Below are positions 26,353-35,042 of a stretch of DNA of 64,000 bases, piece after piece (the stretch's first letter is position 1; each line of letters starts with the position of its first letter). The DNA comes from Polyangiaceae bacterium. GTDB lineage: Bacteria > Myxococcota_A > Polyangia > Polyangiales > Polyangiaceae. The stretch is from contig JADJRH010000011.1 in assembly GCA_016712345.1 (NCBI GenBank), positions 124,001 through 188,000 of the forward strand. The letters run 5' to 3'. The position numbers and the translations under genes are program-made. Under the pieces are notes generated by a model that worked only from the letters and a program-made list of their open reading frames with translations, was not told where the DNA came from and made no database searches.

Positions 26353-27705
26353 TCAGTCAGATCCGCGGATGTGGTGGCGCGCCAAGATCCGGTACAGGTA
26401 GCGCCGATCGAGGCCGGCTGCGTCGGCGGTGCGTTTGACGTTGCCGCCGTTTTTTTCAAGGAGTTGGGTGAAATAGCGGCGCTCGAATTCAAGGATGATG
26501 CGTTCGCGTTCGTCGGCGTAGGGTGCGTCGGCGTTGACCGAAAAATCACCCGCCGGCTGTGGCAACACGTCGCCTTCCATGGGAAGGGCGGCGCGCATCA
26601 CCAAACATCGCTCCAAAAAATTGCGAAGTTCGCGCACATTTCCAGGCCATGCAGCTTGTGTACACTTTGCAAGAAAGTCCTGCGTTTGTAGGAGATTTGC
26701 CTCCTCGGGTGTGGCGCGCAGGCTCTTGAGAATGTCGGCAACAAGGGCGGGCAGATCTTCGGGGCGCTTGCGAAGCGGCGGCATGGCGATGGTGACGACC
26801 GCCAGGCGAAAATAGAGATCGGCTCGAAAGCGCGCGGCGTTTACGTCGGCCCGCAGATCGCGATTTGTGGCGGCGATCACGCGCACGTTCACCGGCTTGT
26901 ATTTGTTTTCGCCCACGCGACGAATCTCGCGGGCTTCGAGCGCGCGAAGCAGTTTCGGCTGGAGATCGAGCGGCATTTCGCCCACTTCATCAAGGAACAC
27001 AGTGCCACCGTCGGCTTCTTCAAAAGCGCCGATGCGTCGCTCCGTTGCGCCCGTGAACGAGCCTTTTTCGTGGCCGAAGAGTTCACTTTCGAGAAGGTTG
27101 CCGATGAGGGCGCCGCAATCGACAACCACAAACGGTTTGGCGCGACGTGTACTCATGTCGTGGAGCGACCTGGCGGCCTGGCTTTTTCCCGTGCCGGTTT
27201 CACCATCCAAGAGAACTGTCACATCGCGTTCGGCGGCGCGTTCGAGCAATGCAAACGCGGCACGCATGGCCGTGGAAGTGCCTGTGAGAGAGCCGAATCG
27301 CGTGTTTTCTGAAATGGGGACGCGGTTGGTTTCGGTGCTGAGTTCCACTTCAAGAACGGTGCGCCCCAAACGAACGCGGCTCGCTGTTCGCAGAAAAGCT
27401 TCCACAATGTGTACACCATCAACCACGGTGCCGTTGCGGCTCTTGGTATCGCGAATGCGTACACCATCGCCGTCCACTTGAATTTCGCAGTGAAAGCGCG
27501 AGACGGTGCCGTCGTCGATCGCAAGATCGTTGTTTTCGTGGGAGCCGATGGAGCAGGCGGCACCGGTGGATTCCCACGTGTTTCCTTTGGCGGGCCCTTC
27601 GACAACGCGCAGCCGAAAGCGCCTCACCGTGGGTGACGAAGGAGAGGAGCCGAGAACGGCGAGCGTCGTTTCAGGGGCGGGGTCACGCGGCGGAGGGGAA
27701 GTCAC
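26353..27705 (-). CDS. FHA-domain sigma54-dependent transcription activator
   Basis: 450 residues in three domains. Residues about 28-120 are an FHA phosphothreonine-binding domain (CSIGSHENNDLAI, VSRFHCEI, DTKSRNGTVVDG). Residues 135-370 are an AAA+ activator: Walker A DGETGTGKSQ, the sigma54-contact loop GSFTGA (a common variant of GAFTGA), Walker B GGTVFLDEVGEM, and WPGNVRELRNFLER. The C-terminus is a Fis-type helix-turn-helix (TADAAGLDRRYLYRIL). It binds enhancers and opens sigma54 promoters when a phosphorylated partner binds the FHA domain; Hanks kinases in myxobacteria are the usual partners. It is divergent from the CHAT gene with only 42 bases between starts, so CHAT is a possible target. 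No clear -24/-12 site was found there. Confidence 0.9.
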   Translation of the reverse strand: MTSPPPRDPAPETTLAVLGSSPSSPTVRRFRLRVVEGPAKGNTWESTGAACSIGSHENNDLAIDDGTVSRFHCEIQVDGDGVRIRDTKSRNGTVVDGVHIVEAFLRTASRVRLGRTVLEVELSTETNRVPISENTRFGSLTGTSTAMRAAFALLERAAERDVTVLLDGETGTGKSQAARSLHDMSTRRAKPFVVVDCGALIGNLLESELFGHEKGSFTGATERRIGAFEEADGGTVFLDEVGEMPLDLQPKLLRALEAREIRRVGENKYKPVNVRVIAATNRDLRADVNAARFRADLYFRLAVVTIAMPPLRKRPEDLPALVADILKSLRATPEEANLLQTQDFLAKCTQAAWPGNVRELRNFLERCLVMRAALPMEGDVLPQPAGDFSVNADAPYADERERIILEFERRYFTQLLEKNGGNVKRTADAAGLDRRYLYRILARHHIRGSD

Positions 27706-27747
27706 TCGGCGAGGCTAGCACCGCAAAGCGGCGGTAACCTGCGGGCG

Positions 27748-30700
27748 ATGTTTCGAAAAACGTTGTGTACCCTGTTTGCCGCGGCAGCCCTCTTGGGTGC
27801 GCCGACGGTGGTGCACGCTCAATCGGGGGCCCCGCCGGTTCCGCTTGCAGACGAGATGGAGCAAGACCGGTTGCGCAAGCGTTATACCGACGAAAGTCGT
27901 TTCGAAGAAGCGTTGCCGTTTGCGAAAAAGCTCTGGGAAATCAGAAAAGAGCGATTGGGCGAGGCGCATGCGTACACACTCGATGCCGCTCACTTTGTCG
28001 CGACGCTGGAGCGCTGGATTGGCAACGTGGATGAAGCGGCAAAGGTGTATGAGCGCATGATCGCTCTCGTGCCGGCTGCGCGGCCGGGACAGGAAATACC
28101 AATTCACCGATATCGAGCGCTCCGCGGATTGATCGACACAAACCGGGATCGAGGCGATCTTGAAAAAGCCATTCTGATCGCTGAAGCAACCGAAGCAGAG
28201 CTAAGTGTACACAGTGTTGAATCGGGTACGCTTGTGCTGGCGATCGCCGATCGGGGCCGAATGGAGCGCGCCCGGGGAGATTGGGACAAAGCGGAAGGTT
28301 TGCTTTTGCGGGCCTTGGCAATGCTCAAGAAAGTGGGGACTCCGGCGACCGTTGTGTACGCATCGACCAGCGATGAGAAGGACGAAGCCGCCGTCGGTCG
28401 CGAACATGTTTCGCAAACGCGCGCAGGCGAAACGTCGCTCCTTTTGGAGCTTGCACAAACCGCATTTGACGCGCGTCGATTTGACCGCGCTGAAGAGTAC
28501 ACAACGCGCGCTGAAAAGGCTGAACTCGATGTGTCGAGAGGGGAGCCGTCGCTGACCCTCTCAAACATCTTTCATCTCAGAGCGCGCATTTGGGTCGAGC
28601 GCCGAAAGGGCGACGAAGCGCTCATCATGCTGGATCGGGCGCTCAACATGCGTGAGCAGATTCGCGGAAGTGACCACATTGAGGTTGCCACGTTGCTCCA
28701 CAGCGAAGCCCTTCTGCGCATTGCGCGCGGTGAAGGACAAGCGGCGGAAAAGGCGGCGAAACGAGCGCTTTCAATCGCTGAAAAAGCCTGGGGACCGGAT
28801 CATCGACGCGTGGCGGATCTGCTGTTTGATGAAGTCGAAGCGCTGGTCGTTCAAGGACGCGCATCCGAGGCGGTTCCGCTGCTCGATAGGGCGGCCCAAA
28901 TCGCGGAGAGTCATCACCAAATGGTGCTGGCCGTGGGGTCCGAAGCGCAAAAAAGAACGCATTGGATCGCCTCTCGCAAGGTCACAGATCTGGTTGTGGA
29001 CTTTTGTGTACACAAAGCGCCCGGTGATTCGCGGGCCGTCCAAATGGCACTGCGCTCGGTGTTTCGCAACAAAGGCCGCTTGGTGGATGTGTCGGCGAGC
29101 GAGCTTTCCGCGCTTCGAAAAAGGCTGGATCCAAAGGTAATGGAGCTGTTTGACGCGCTCGAACGTGTGACCGCGGCGATCACCGCCGGGGCCGCGCGCG
29201 GCGAGGATGTGGCGCAGAACAAAGAATCGCGCGAGCGGCTTGCACGGCTCACCGAAGAGCGAAGCCGCTTAGAGCGCGCGGTGGCAGAACGAAGTCTTGA
29301 ATATCGGGCCGCCGCCGGCCTTGTGACCGTGGAAGATGTGCAGTCTCGGCTCCCCGAAAATGCTCGCTTGGTTGAGTTGTTTGCGTACACACAATTGCTT
29401 CTCCCCAGGGGGAAAAACAGCTCGCCGACGGCCACGTCGGTTCCGTGGGGGGAGGAGCGATACGCCGCGTTTGTGGTGAGTTCCAGCGCGGTTCACGTGG
29501 TCGACCTGGGTTCAAAAATGGACGTCGACAAGAGTGTGTACGCATTGCGAGCGGAGCTTTCAAATCCCGACACGTTGCGCGATCCGTCGGCTCTTTCAAA
29601 AGCTGTGTACACAAAAGTGATGCGCCCGCTTCTCCCTCATTTGCAGGGAGTGGCGCACCTTTTGTGGAGCGCCGACGGAGCGATCGGGCTTTTGCCACCG
29701 GCTGCGCTGATGGATGAGTCAGGCCGCTATCTCGTGGAGCGTTTTCTCATTACCCACATTGCGAGCGGTCGCGATCTGCTTCGATTTTCGGAAAAACGGC
29801 ACGCTGAACAAGGTCCGCTGTTGCTTGGAGCACCCGCGTTCGGCGTTTTGCCCGATGCACCGCGAAGTGCGGCAACCCACCGATCCGGCGAAATGCTGAG
29901 CCTCGGACAGGTGGGGTTTCTGCCGCTTCCGAGCACCGCTGTGGAAGTGGAGTCCATTCAAGAAGCGCTTGGCCGGGGCGTTGTTCTGGTGGGTGAGAGG
30001 GCCGCTGAATCGGTCGTGAAACGAGCCAAATCGCCGAGCATTTTGCACGTGGCAACCCACGGTTTCTTTCTTCCCGGTCCGGCTTTTTTGCCGCGGGCCG
30101 AAGGCGTGGAAGTCACAGCCGCAGAGATCGCGGAGGCTCGCGCGGACCAAGGTCCGCTCGTGCGATCGGGAATTGCTCTGGCCGGCGCCAATCTGCGTTC
30201 AAGCGGCAACGATGACGGCATTCTGAGCGCTCTTGAAGCATCAACACTCGACTTGGCGGGCACAGAGTTGGTGGTGCTTTCGGCCTGTGAAACAGGGCTC
30301 GGTGAAACCGTGGCGGGTGACGGTGTTTACGGATTGCGGCGGGCATTTGCGATTGCCGGTGCGCAAACGCTCGTGATGAGTTTGTGGCGCGTGGACTCGG
30401 GGTACACACGCTCGCTCATGACTTCGTATTACCAGGCGCTTGGTGAAGGCATGGGCCGGAGTGAAGCGCTTCGAAAAACGCAGCTTTCAATGCTCACCAA
30501 TCCCAAAACGGCGCATCCCAATGTGTGGGCCGCTTTCTTTTCCGAAGGATCGTGGGCTCCCCTCCAAGCGGGCGCAATTCTGCCCAAGACATCGCCGGGA
30601 GCGCGCGGCTGCTCGTGTGAACTCACCCAAGATCGAGGCGTAGGGGTACCGTTGCAGCTGACAGCGATCGCGTTGGCAGCGGCCGCACTTCGATCGCGCA

Positions 30701-30813
30701 AGAAGAGGTCTCGGCGTCACACCGCTTCAGCCAAAGTGAGGCTTCGCAGGCGACACCCGCACGCAGCCTCGGGGCTCCGGCCTTCCGTCCGCCGAACTGA
30801 AGAAGCTAAGTAA
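27748..30813 (+). CDS. Exported TPR-CHAT protein (caspase-like protease fold) with sorting-type tail
   Basis: 1021 residues. A signal peptide (cleavage near VVHAQS) precedes about 500 residues of TPR/tetratricopeptide-like helices, a short coiled coil, then a CHAT domain (about 620-940) with the Cys-His dyad: LHVATHG (His771) and LSACETGLGE (Cys847), followed by GVYGLRRAFAIAGAQ and the family-typical LWRVDSG. CHAT proteins are caspase-related peptidases, often used in programmed cell death or host/prey interaction; related bacterial CHATs cleave gasdermin-like partners. The C-terminus has a Cys pair (GCSCE, near 954), a short hydrophobic span and an Arg/Lys-rich run, like the MYXO-CTERM surface-sorting signal, but with 30 extra basic residues. 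It should be outside the cytoplasm. Divergent from the FHA activator. Confidence 0.85.
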   Translation: MFRKTLCTLFAAAALLGAPTVVHAQSGAPPVPLADEMEQDRLRKRYTDESRFEEALPFAKKLWEIRKERLGEAHAYTLDAAHFVATLERWIGNVDEAAKVYERMIALVPAARPGQEIPIHRYRALRGLIDTNRDRGDLEKAILIAEATEAELSVHSVESGTLVLAIADRGRMERARGDWDKAEGLLLRALAMLKKVGTPATVVYASTSDEKDEAAVGREHVSQTRAGETSLLLELAQTAFDARRFDRAEEYTTRAEKAELDVSRGEPSLTLSNIFHLRARIWVERRKGDEALIMLDRALNMREQIRGSDHIEVATLLHSEALLRIARGEGQAAEKAAKRALSIAEKAWGPDHRRVADLLFDEVEALVVQGRASEAVPLLDRAAQIAESHHQMVLAVGSEAQKRTHWIASRKVTDLVVDFCVHKAPGDSRAVQMALRSVFRNKGRLVDVSASELSALRKRLDPKVMELFDALERVTAAITAGAARGEDVAQNKESRERLARLTEERSRLERAVAERSLEYRAAAGLVTVEDVQSRLPENARLVELFAYTQLLLPRGKNSSPTATSVPWGEERYAAFVVSSSAVHVVDLGSKMDVDKSVYALRAELSNPDTLRDPSALSKAVYTKVMRPLLPHLQGVAHLLWSADGAIGLLPPAALMDESGRYLVERFLITHIASGRDLLRFSEKRHAEQGPLLLGAPAFGVLPDAPRSAATHRSGEMLSLGQVGFLPLPSTAVEVESIQEALGRGVVLVGERAAESVVKRAKSPSILHVATHGFFLPGPAFLPRAEGVEVTAAEIAEARADQGPLVRSGIALAGANLRSSGNDDGILSALEASTLDLAGTELVVLSACETGLGETVAGDGVYGLRRAFAIAGAQTLVMSLWRVDSGYTRSLMTSYYQALGEGMGRSEALRKTQLSMLTNPKTAHPNVWAAFFSEGSWAPLQAGAILPKTSPGARGCSCELTQDRGVGVPLQLTAIALAAAALRSRKKRSRRHTASAKVRLRRRHPHAASGLRPSVRRTEEAK

Positions 30814-30957
30814 GTCGTTAAATCCGCGGGAAATATTTGTGTACACGTTCCCGGTGCGGCTTTGGGAACGAATCGTGTATACAGGCCCCATGGGTTGGCA
30901 CGAGGGTGGCTTGCACCCCCGGCCGGAGAAACATTTCACTGGGAGCAAGGTGTACAC

Positions 30958-31269
30958 ATGCTTATCAAACCCGCCAAAATAACGATCCTGTTCGCACTGT
31001 TCGTTGCCGCCTGCGGTGCCGCCCAAGAGCCCGCAAAAGGCCCCGCGGAGGGTGGAACCTCCATTGCCGAAGGTGAAGTTTGTCCGTCCATTGCCGCCGC
31101 AGCGCCCGATCAAAAGCCGTCGTGTCCTGAAGGCTGCGAATGGAAAGGCACTGAATGCCGCGCTTCAAGGCCGATTGTGATCTACGACAGGCCCATCGCC
31201 ACGGGCACGAGCACCAGCACCGCGCCCACATTGCCAGCCCCCACTTCCACCGCGCCCTCCACGCCGTGA
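30958..31269 (+). CDS. Small lipoprotein, Thr/Pro-rich tail
   Basis: 103 residues. ATG 30958 is preceded by GGGAGCAAGG (ribosome site) and directly by a GTGTACAC word at 30950-30957. The signal ends with lipobox FVAACG. The mature part holds four further Cys in a CPSI...SCPEGCEWKGTEC pattern (two likely disulphides) and ends in a Thr/Ser/Pro-rich tail. I do not recognise a family. It follows the CHAT gene on the same strand after 144 bases and runs convergently into the kinase at 31299, with 29 bases between stops. Confidence 0.6.
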   Translation: MLIKPAKITILFALFVAACGAAQEPAKGPAEGGTSIAEGEVCPSIAAAAPDQKPSCPEGCEWKGTECRASRPIVIYDRPIATGTSTSTAPTLPAPTSTAPSTP

Positions 31270-31284
31270 TGTACGCATCGCCTT

Positions 31285-31292
31285 GTGTACGC
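31285..31292. repeat. GTGTACGC word in a 29-base convergent spacer
   Basis: The spacer between two gene ends contains TGTACGCA (31270-31277) and GTGTACGC (31285-31292), 15 bases apart. There is no stem-loop terminator in this spacer. The word is one of about 50 in the window, see findings. Confidence 0.6.
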
Positions 31293-31298
31293 AGGTGG

Positions 31299-34200
31299 CT
31301 AACGCGTAACGACGTCGGGCTCGCCCCGCAGAAAAGCTTGGGCACGCGCAGTCAGCGATCGAACGAGCGCGCGCGGCGCCACGTCCGGTGCACTTGCCGC
31401 ATCCAACGCCTGCACCAACGCTTCACGTGTTCCCTGCTCGCGACGCGCCGCAAATAGCGCCTCCCACAAATCAGCCGCTTTCACGAGCCACTGCTCTCCA
31501 CCGAGCATGGCGACGGATCTCGCCTCTTCCGCGTTGCGTTTGGCCTCATCGAACAACTGGAGACTCTCCGCGATGTCGGCCCGTCGCAACAGTGAAAGTG
31601 CCTGCTTTTTGTCCGACAAATCGCGCTGAATGGTGAGCGCAATATCAATGCTCTTGAGCGCTTCTTGCCTTCGATCCAACCGGCGCAGAGCATCGGCCTG
31701 AATGGAGTACGCAGCCGCGCACAACGCCGGATCACCCGCCTCGCGCGCCAATTCAGCCGCCACGTTGGACGCATCCACCGCTTCAGCCGCTCGCCCTTCA
31801 CGCAGCAACAACGCCGCTCGGTTTTGCGCCAAACGCCGTCGCTCACCGCGCATTCCAAACTCTTCGGCCTGCGCTTCAATGCGTGCGAATCGCTCGATGG
31901 CCGCGCTTGTGTCCCCGCGTTCCGCATCGAGCGCGGCAATGTCGCTCTCCATCTGAAGCTTGTGAAGGCGCGACGAAGTCACTTCGGCAATTTGTTTTGC
32001 CCGCATTAAGTCACGCCGGGCCAGATCTAAATCACGCGTGTTTGCCGCATAAATCAGCTCCGCTCGACCCACGCGCATTTCGTATTCAACCGCTGGGTCG
32101 GCGCGCTGCGAAAGCCGCACCGCTTCGCCGGCGAGCGAAAGTGCCCGGTCATCCGTTGCGAGATCCGCAAGGGCCAAACGCGCTTCACACCGGAGATCGA
32201 GATCGTCGAATGCGTCCACATCGGCAAGGAGTGTTGTGTCGTCGCCCTGCGTATTGAGCCCGCGCAGCGCTTTGAGCCACAAAATGCGCCGCCGCAAATC
32301 GAGCCCAATGGGCAGGGGAGCTTTGCGAGATTGGGTTTGGAGCGTTCGCAGTCGAAGCTCACTCTCCTCAAAACGTCTCGCGATAATCAGCGCGCGCACT
32401 GTGTCGAGTTCAGCCGCAACGCGCTCCGCCGAAGAAGTGGCAAGCGCCGATCGACGGCTGCCGAACTCCACGGCTTCGCTCAGCAGTCCCGCGGAAATCG
32501 CTTGATCCATCGCTCGCGCGAGCCAGAGCCGAGCGCGCTCCGGCGCCCCGATCGATTCATACCCGCGAGCCAGAAACGCCGCATCGGCCTGCGCCCGAGG
32601 CTGGGCCGCAACCGCGTCGAGCAACGCTCGCTGCAGGCGGAGAAACCAAGGTTGTGTACGCATTAAGTTGCGCACGGCGAGGCGCACCATCTCCTGAGCA
32701 AAGCTAAGCCCTCCGTCGCCGTTTCCCTCGATCAAAAGGCCCATTTGCAAAAGTGCGCCGAGCGCACCGTCCACATGAGCGCCTGAACCGCAAACCGTCG
32801 ACACAATCGGTCGTGTCAGACCCTCCCCATAAAGAGCTATTGCGGCGAGAACCTGTTCGGCATTGAGCGCTTCGGGCGTATTGGCACCAAATGCCGAAGT
32901 AAGCCGTGTTTGTACAAGTTCGAAAACGCCAGGTACATGTGCTGAAAGCATCTGGGGTTCAGCCGCTTCAAACACGCCATTTCTAAAAACAATCGCTCCC
33001 GTGTCTCGCCACGCCGAGAGCGCGTGGACCGCATAAAAAGGTACACCTCCGGCGCGCTCAACAACGGTGTTCACAAGCTCGGTTGAAAGGGGAGCCACAC
33101 CGCGCGCAACATCGGCCAGGAGCGCATCGCTCAGCGGATCGACGGGGATGAGTTGTGTACACTCGCTGCCGTGATGCGTACACGCCGCGAAAAGCGCGCG
33201 CAGCTCGGGAGACGGATGGGGCTCGTTGCGCGCGGCGATCACCACAAAGAGCTTGGCGCGCGCACCGTCACGCGCGCGCCTTGCGAGCGCGGTGAGCATG
33301 GCCAACGTGTGTGCATCGGCCCACTGCGCATCATCCACCGCGAGCACCAGCGGTTCATCGGCGGCGGCCCACAGGAGCGCTTCTTCGGCTGCGTCCACCG
33401 CTACGTCGAGTGATGCGGGCGCTTTGAAAGCCGGAGCCGCCGCCTCGGCCAGCGTGATTTGCAACGCAGCGAGAGCGGGGCCGCGCGGTGCGGTTGAAAG
33501 CGCGCGCAGAACGGGTTGAAAAGGTCCGCGCCGTTCGGGGCCGCAAACGCATCGAAGGACGCGGGGTGCGGGCGCACGCGCCTGCTCGATGGCTACATCG
33601 AGCAGGCGCGTGCGCCCGCACCCGAGCGGTCCGCGCAACATCGCAACGTGGAGGCGGGCGGTGCGACTTCTCGCCGCTCCCGCGGCGAGAAGTCGCACCG
33701 CCGCCTCGCGCCCGACGAGGGGAGGGTGAGGGAGGAGCGCGGGCGTTCGAGCGGCCGCGTCGCGCGAAGGCGCGACGGCGGCCGCTCGAACGCCCCCCTC
33801 CCCCTCGCCCTCATGTGTACTCTTTCGAAGCCCTTCGATCTCGCGCGCCACCTGCGCCGCATCGCGCGGCCTATCGTGGGGATCGGCCGCGAGCAGGCGC
33901 GCAATCAACGCGTCGAGCGGGTCTGTGAAGATCGCGGCGCTTGATGCGTTGCGCTCGGATTCTGCTGGGGGCGGCGCCTCGGCGTACGTTTCGTGGGCGC
34001 CGCCGCTCCGGTTGAGTTCCGCGGCGAGCGCGTCAAACACTTCTGTGGCTTGGTGAACCGGCGATTCTTCGTGTAGGCGCCGCGCTTTGTCGTTGTTTGG
34101 CTGGGCCGGCGTTGCCTTTGGAACGTTGTGTACACTCTGTGGAAGGTGGCCGTGTTTGAGTTTGAAAAGCGTGGCGCCGAGGGCAAAGAGATCCGAAGCC

Positions 34201-34850
34201 GATGAAGGCGGCGCACCGGCGAGCCGTTCCGGGGCCAAATAACCCGGAGTACCCGCCACGGGTAAGTTGGCAGAAGCAGCCGAGGGCGCGAGGTCGACCG
34301 CAATTCCAAAGTCGATGAGTTTGTAACCCGTGGGCCCGCGAACAACGTTTGCCGGTTTGACATCGCCGTGCAGCAGGCCCGCGTCATGAACCGCGGAGAG
34401 CGCCCACGCGAGCGAAGCTCCTATTTTCAGCAGGTCTTCTACAGGTAAGGGACCACTTTCCCGGAGGCGCTTGTCGAGTGTTTCGCCTCGGACCATTTCC
34501 ATCGCAAGGCCCAGCACCCCTTGCGAGTCGTCGCGGTGCACGGCGAGAAACCGCACCACGTTGGGATGCTCCACGCGGCAGAGCGCTCGCGCCTCATCAA
34601 GAATACGCTCACGACGCTCGGCGTCTTTGGCGGCAAGCGCGGGGGTTTGATGGTGGGCTCCGCCCACGAAAAAAAGCTTGAGAGCGACATCGCGGAGTTT
34701 TTTTTTGCCGTGAATTTCTTCGGCCAGGTAGACCGGAGCAAACCCACCCTGACCAAGCCGCTCCACAAGGCGGAACGGGCCTGTTTGATCAAACGTGACT
34801 TCGCCCGGGCGTTGGGTTTTGGGTTGGTCGTCGGCGTTGGCCCAATTCAC
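31299..34850 (-). CDS. Second Ser/Thr kinase fused to STAND-like ATPase and helical repeats
   Basis: 1183 residues. The kinase domain (25-335) has GQGGFAPVY, ALKLF (Lys58), DFGIA (Asp180) and GYLAPERL; the catalytic loop reads HGDVKPAN (His161, Asp163), so the usual Arg is Gly, a non-RD kinase. The ATPase region starts at PLVGREAAVR (about 380). Its Walker A reads GPLGCGRTR with Arg413 where Lys is expected, while Walker B (LVLAVDDAQWAD) is kept, so ATP use may be impaired. The C-terminal 550 residues are TPR-like. The linker and Walker A segment are encoded by three consecutive long hairpins (33564-33813). It resembles the 13110-17084 kinase in layout but lacks the cyclase-like part. Likely a cytoplasmic signalling scaffold; ligand unknown. 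Confidence 0.85.
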   Translation of the reverse strand: MNWANADDQPKTQRPGEVTFDQTGPFRLVERLGQGGFAPVYLAEEIHGKKKLRDVALKLFFVGGAHHQTPALAAKDAERRERILDEARALCRVEHPNVVRFLAVHRDDSQGVLGLAMEMVRGETLDKRLRESGPLPVEDLLKIGASLAWALSAVHDAGLLHGDVKPANVVRGPTGYKLIDFGIAVDLAPSAASANLPVAGTPGYLAPERLAGAPPSSASDLFALGATLFKLKHGHLPQSVHNVPKATPAQPNNDKARRLHEESPVHQATEVFDALAAELNRSGGAHETYAEAPPPAESERNASSAAIFTDPLDALIARLLAADPHDRPRDAAQVAREIEGLRKSTHEGEGEGGVRAAAVAPSRDAAARTPALLPHPPLVGREAAVRLLAAGAARSRTARLHVAMLRGPLGCGRTRLLDVAIEQARAPAPRVLRCVCGPERRGPFQPVLRALSTAPRGPALAALQITLAEAAAPAFKAPASLDVAVDAAEEALLWAAADEPLVLAVDDAQWADAHTLAMLTALARRARDGARAKLFVVIAARNEPHPSPELRALFAACTHHGSECTQLIPVDPLSDALLADVARGVAPLSTELVNTVVERAGGVPFYAVHALSAWRDTGAIVFRNGVFEAAEPQMLSAHVPGVFELVQTRLTSAFGANTPEALNAEQVLAAIALYGEGLTRPIVSTVCGSGAHVDGALGALLQMGLLIEGNGDGGLSFAQEMVRLAVRNLMRTQPWFLRLQRALLDAVAAQPRAQADAAFLARGYESIGAPERARLWLARAMDQAISAGLLSEAVEFGSRRSALATSSAERVAAELDTVRALIIARRFEESELRLRTLQTQSRKAPLPIGLDLRRRILWLKALRGLNTQGDDTTLLADVDAFDDLDLRCEARLALADLATDDRALSLAGEAVRLSQRADPAVEYEMRVGRAELIYAANTRDLDLARRDLMRAKQIAEVTSSRLHKLQMESDIAALDAERGDTSAAIERFARIEAQAEEFGMRGERRRLAQNRAALLLREGRAAEAVDASNVAAELAREAGDPALCAAAYSIQADALRRLDRRQEALKSIDIALTIQRDLSDKKQALSLLRRADIAESLQLFDEAKRNAEEARSVAMLGGEQWLVKAADLWEALFAARREQGTREALVQALDAASAPDVAPRALVRSLTARAQAFLRGEPDVVTR
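33564..33623. repeat. Perfect 28-bp inverted repeat with 4-base loop (hairpin 1)
   Basis: Left arm 33564-33591 and right arm 33596-33623 are exact reverse complements; the loop is GCTA. It lies within the kinase-ATPase gene and encodes the Walker A segment (GCGRTRLLDVAIEQARAPAP). Being inside a conserved coding region, it is not a terminator. Confidence 0.9.
33651..33707. repeat. 26-bp inverted repeat, one bulge, 4-base loop (hairpin 2)
   Basis: Left arm 33651-33677 and right arm 33682-33707 pair over 26 bases (20 uninterrupted, GCGGTGCGACTTCTCGCCGC), with one bulged G at 33657 and loop TCCC. It encodes the segment just before Walker A (REAAVRLLAAGAARSRTARL). Only 27 bases separate it from hairpin 1. 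Confidence 0.9.
33722..33813. repeat. 25-bp inverted repeat with nested loop and imperfect outer stem (hairpin 3)
   Basis: GGGCGTTCGAGCGGCCGC (33741-33758) plus GTCGCGC (33759-33765) pair with GCGCGAC (33770-33776) and the mirrored arm (33778-33795), one bulged G and loop GAAG. Outside this, GAGGGTGAGGG at 33722 partly pairs with CCCTCGCCCTC near 33803-33812. It encodes the linker between kinase and ATPase domains. Confidence 0.85.
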
Positions 34851-34888
34851 TGCTCAGGGTATACCATGACGTGATGGTCATCTGAGTA

Positions 34889-34912
34889 GTCAACTTTCGG
34901 CTTTGAGTTGAC
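34889..34912. promoter_or_regulatory. Possible operator: inverted repeat upstream of the second kinase gene
   Basis: GTCAACT (34889-34895) and AGTTGAC (34906-34912) are perfect inverted halves 10 bases apart, about 40 bases upstream of the kinase start at 34850 (minus strand). A second short pair, ATGAC...GTCAT, lies at about 34865-34880. Such spacing fits a dimeric regulator. No binding protein can be named, and nothing else clear is seen from 34851 to 35042. Confidence 0.35.
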
Positions 34913-35042
34913 CTGTGATTTGGCCAGGTAAGATAGTCAAAAAACCGGCCATAGTGGGCTGCAAAAATAGGCAAAATAATAAACAGTCACCATGTGATTT
35001 TTTTGGGTTGCCTGACCTGTACGCGCGTGCAAGTGAAGGGCG

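Noticed and set aside
33564..33813. Terminators or CRISPR-like repeats
   Set aside because: The inverted repeats lie within a conserved coding region, are all different from each other, and have no spacer regularity.
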